DNA from: DASUBV01 sp035763085 | Lineage (GTDB): Bacteria > Actinomycetota > Actinomycetes > Streptosporangiales > Streptosporangiaceae | DNA length: 5,252 nt | Assembly (NCBI GenBank): GCA_035763085.1 | Contig: DASUBV010000054.1 | Coordinates: 1-5,252, forward strand | Reading direction: 5' to 3' | Shown here: positions 4,374 to 5,252 of the stretch, in pieces | How positions within the stretch are numbered: the first letter of the stretch is position 1 | How the letters are laid out: every line of letters starts with the position of its first letter | Program-made: the position numbers and the translations under genes | The notes under the pieces: generated by a model | Databases searched by the model: none | What the model was told of the DNA's origin: nothing | The model's input: only the letters and a program-made list of their open reading frames with translations

Positions 4374-5003
4374 TCAGGCCCGGCGGAAGGTGAACAGCGG
4401 GCTGTCGGGCAGCGCCGCCCCTGGCTCGCTGCGCAGGCGGCCGGCGTAGATACTGCCACCGGCGGGCACCGGGTCGAAGTCGATCTCGTCGAAGCCGGCC
4501 TCGGTGAACCAGGCGCGGATCCGCGGCGTCGCGTCCGGCTCGCGGCGGTGCCGGGTCCAGATGACCGTCGCTCCGGCCCGGCACAGCGCAGGCGCGGCGC
4601 GGGCGGTGCGCTCGATGTCGGCGTCGCTGACATTGCCGAAGATCCCGCACAACAGCAGGACATCGGCGGGCAGTGCATCGGCGAAGCTGGCCGGGAGGCT
4701 CGCATCCGCCTCGCGGACCTGGACCTGAGTCAGGCCAGCTTCGGCGGCCTGGCGGCGGGCGGCTGCTGCGTTGCTGGGGTCGGCTTCCACCAGCACGGCA
4801 CTCACCTCGCCGCGGCGAGGATGAGCCGGCAACACGCCGAGCACGTCATGGCCCTGTCCGGCGCACAGGCTCACGATCCGGACCGGCCCTGGCGGCGCCC
4901 GGTCGATCGCGTCGGCCAGCTGGCGGCGGACGGTGGCCAGCCGGGCCGACAGGCCAGAGCCCGGGTCGTCGTAATCGGCGTGCCAGGCCACCCAGTCCAT
5001 CAT
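4374..5003 (-). CDS. Class I SAM-dependent methyltransferase
   Basis: The frame gives 209 residues from ATG 5003 (MMDW). GAGG lies 8 nt upstream, while GGGGAG touches this ATG and is 3 nt before the second ATG at 5000, so either could be used. VRIVSLCAGQGHDVLGVL (41-58) is motif I, the glycine-rich SAM loop. VLVEADP (70-76) ends β2 with acidic Glu73, which would bind the SAM ribose. VREADAS (96-102) with Asp100 fits the adenine site. DVLLLCGIFGNVSDADIERT (114-133) is the motif IV region, and ATVIWTRHRREPD (145-157) a later strand. This pattern marks a conserved actinobacterial group of cytoplasmic methyltransferases. The acceptor cannot be read from the sequence, and no neighbour points to one. 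All core motifs are intact. The gene is alone on its strand between convergent pth2 and the upstream fragment at the window edge. Confidence 0.85.
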   Translation of the reverse strand: MMDWVAWHADYDDPGSGLSARLATVRRQLADAIDRAPPGPVRIVSLCAGQGHDVLGVLPAHPRRGEVSAVLVEADPSNAAAARRQAAEAGLTQVQVREADASLPASFADALPADVLLLCGIFGNVSDADIERTARAAPALCRAGATVIWTRHRREPDATPRIRAWFTEAGFDEIDFDPVPAGGSIYAGRLRSEPGAALPDSPLFTFRRA

Positions 5004-5065
5004 CTCCCCATCCTCACCCAGCCCGCCGACAGCAGGCAGGCCCGGACTGGCGAACAGCCCAGCGC

Positions 5066-5085
5066 GCCCTCTGCGCTCAGAGGGC
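5066..5085 (-). terminator. Hairpin GCCCTCTG-CGCT-CAGAGGGC, probable terminator of the gene at the right edge
   Basis: An 8-bp perfect stem with a 4-nt loop lies 39 bp after the stop codon of the fragment at 5125 and 62 bp before the methyltransferase start. No T-run follows on either strand, which is common for actinobacterial terminators. It probably separates the two minus-strand genes; a role in the leader of the methyltransferase is possible. Confidence 0.55.
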
Positions 5086-5124
5086 CGCCGATGTGGCTGA
5101 TCAGGCTGCTCGCTGCTCAGCGGA

Positions 5125-5252
5125 TCACGAGATGAACAGCGGGGTGTCGGTGACGCGCAGGGGCAGCCGCCCGCCCTCGGCGCTGACGGTGCTGGTCGTG
5201 CCGAAGACGCCGGTCACCGTGGCCTTCTCGCCGGGCCAGGGCCAGCTCACGG
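5125..5252 (-). CDS. C-terminal 41 residues of an unidentified protein, possibly a glycoside hydrolase
   Basis: A minus-strand frame enters from the right edge and ends with TGA at 5127-5125. It reads VSWPWPGEKATVTGVFGT, then TSTVSAEGGRLPLRV and TDTPLFIS. The alternation of short β-strands, and a last strand of the type VTDTPxFI, are like the C-terminal β-sandwich tails of secreted actinobacterial glycoside hydrolases, in which a strand with VFG leads to a final D-T/S-P-hydrophobic strand. Forty-one residues are too few to name the family, and other β-rich domains could end this way. Codon use, with G/C in nearly every third position, supports real coding. The hairpin at 5066-5085 lies just downstream. 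Confidence 0.6.
   Translation of the reverse strand, partial: VSWPWPGEKATVTGVFGTTSTVSAEGGRLPLRVTDTPLFIS

Noticed and set aside
4548..5135. A 195-codon plus-strand open frame opposite the methyltransferase
   Set aside because: The minus strand carries clear SAM-binding motifs; this frame reads as a low-information shadow.
1..5252. CRISPR array, tRNA/rRNA genes, IS elements or a multi-gene defence system
   Set aside because: No regularly spaced repeats, tRNA-like cloverleaf, transposase motifs or defence-type domains were seen. The only mobile signal is the integrase junction at the left edge.

Overview
The window is high-GC DNA (hand counts of about 80% or more in host coding blocks) with GTG and TTG starts and actinobacterial families, including a PPOX-class, probably F420-linked, oxidoreductase. 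It fits an Actinomycetota chromosome, Streptomyces-like or a related order; genus cannot be told from this sequence.

Left end (1-about 400): the 5' part of a large serine recombinase (integrase) gene runs leftward off the window. It starts at 376, next to the point where a SnoaL/flavin-monooxygenase gene (384-1070, minus) suddenly loses its family sequence, just after the conserved RYKSLCL motif. I read this as one end of an integrated element (prophage or ICE-like) whose integrase used the monooxygenase gene as its attachment site. The integrase appears to have a leaderless promoter lying on a 13-nt palindrome at the junction. The element's DNA is clearly less GC-rich than the DNA to its right.

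Middle (1071-2623): a 301-bp divergent intergenic region is followed by a two-gene plus-strand operon: a small PPOX split-barrel flavin/F420 oxidoreductase and a hemerythrin HHE protein. Next comes a TTG-started, very acidic 83-residue protein of unknown function.

Right (2639-5003): a DUF429 (RNase H-fold) gene on the minus strand is divergent from a GNAT acetyltransferase resembling aminoglycoside 6'-N-acetyltransferases. After that is a Pth2-type (archaeal/eukaryotic-type) peptidyl-tRNA hydrolase, convergent with a class I SAM-dependent methyltransferase. A 13-nt AT-rich palindrome spans the GNAT stop codon upstream of pth2.

Right edge (5125-5252): the last 41 codons of a minus-strand gene, with a C-terminal tail like those of secreted glycoside hydrolases, followed by a strong hairpin. 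Apart from the operon and the disrupted monooxygenase, the genes look like ordinary chromosomal neighbours and not one pathway. The integration junction is the notable feature. I see no CRISPR array, tRNA, rRNA or defence cluster.
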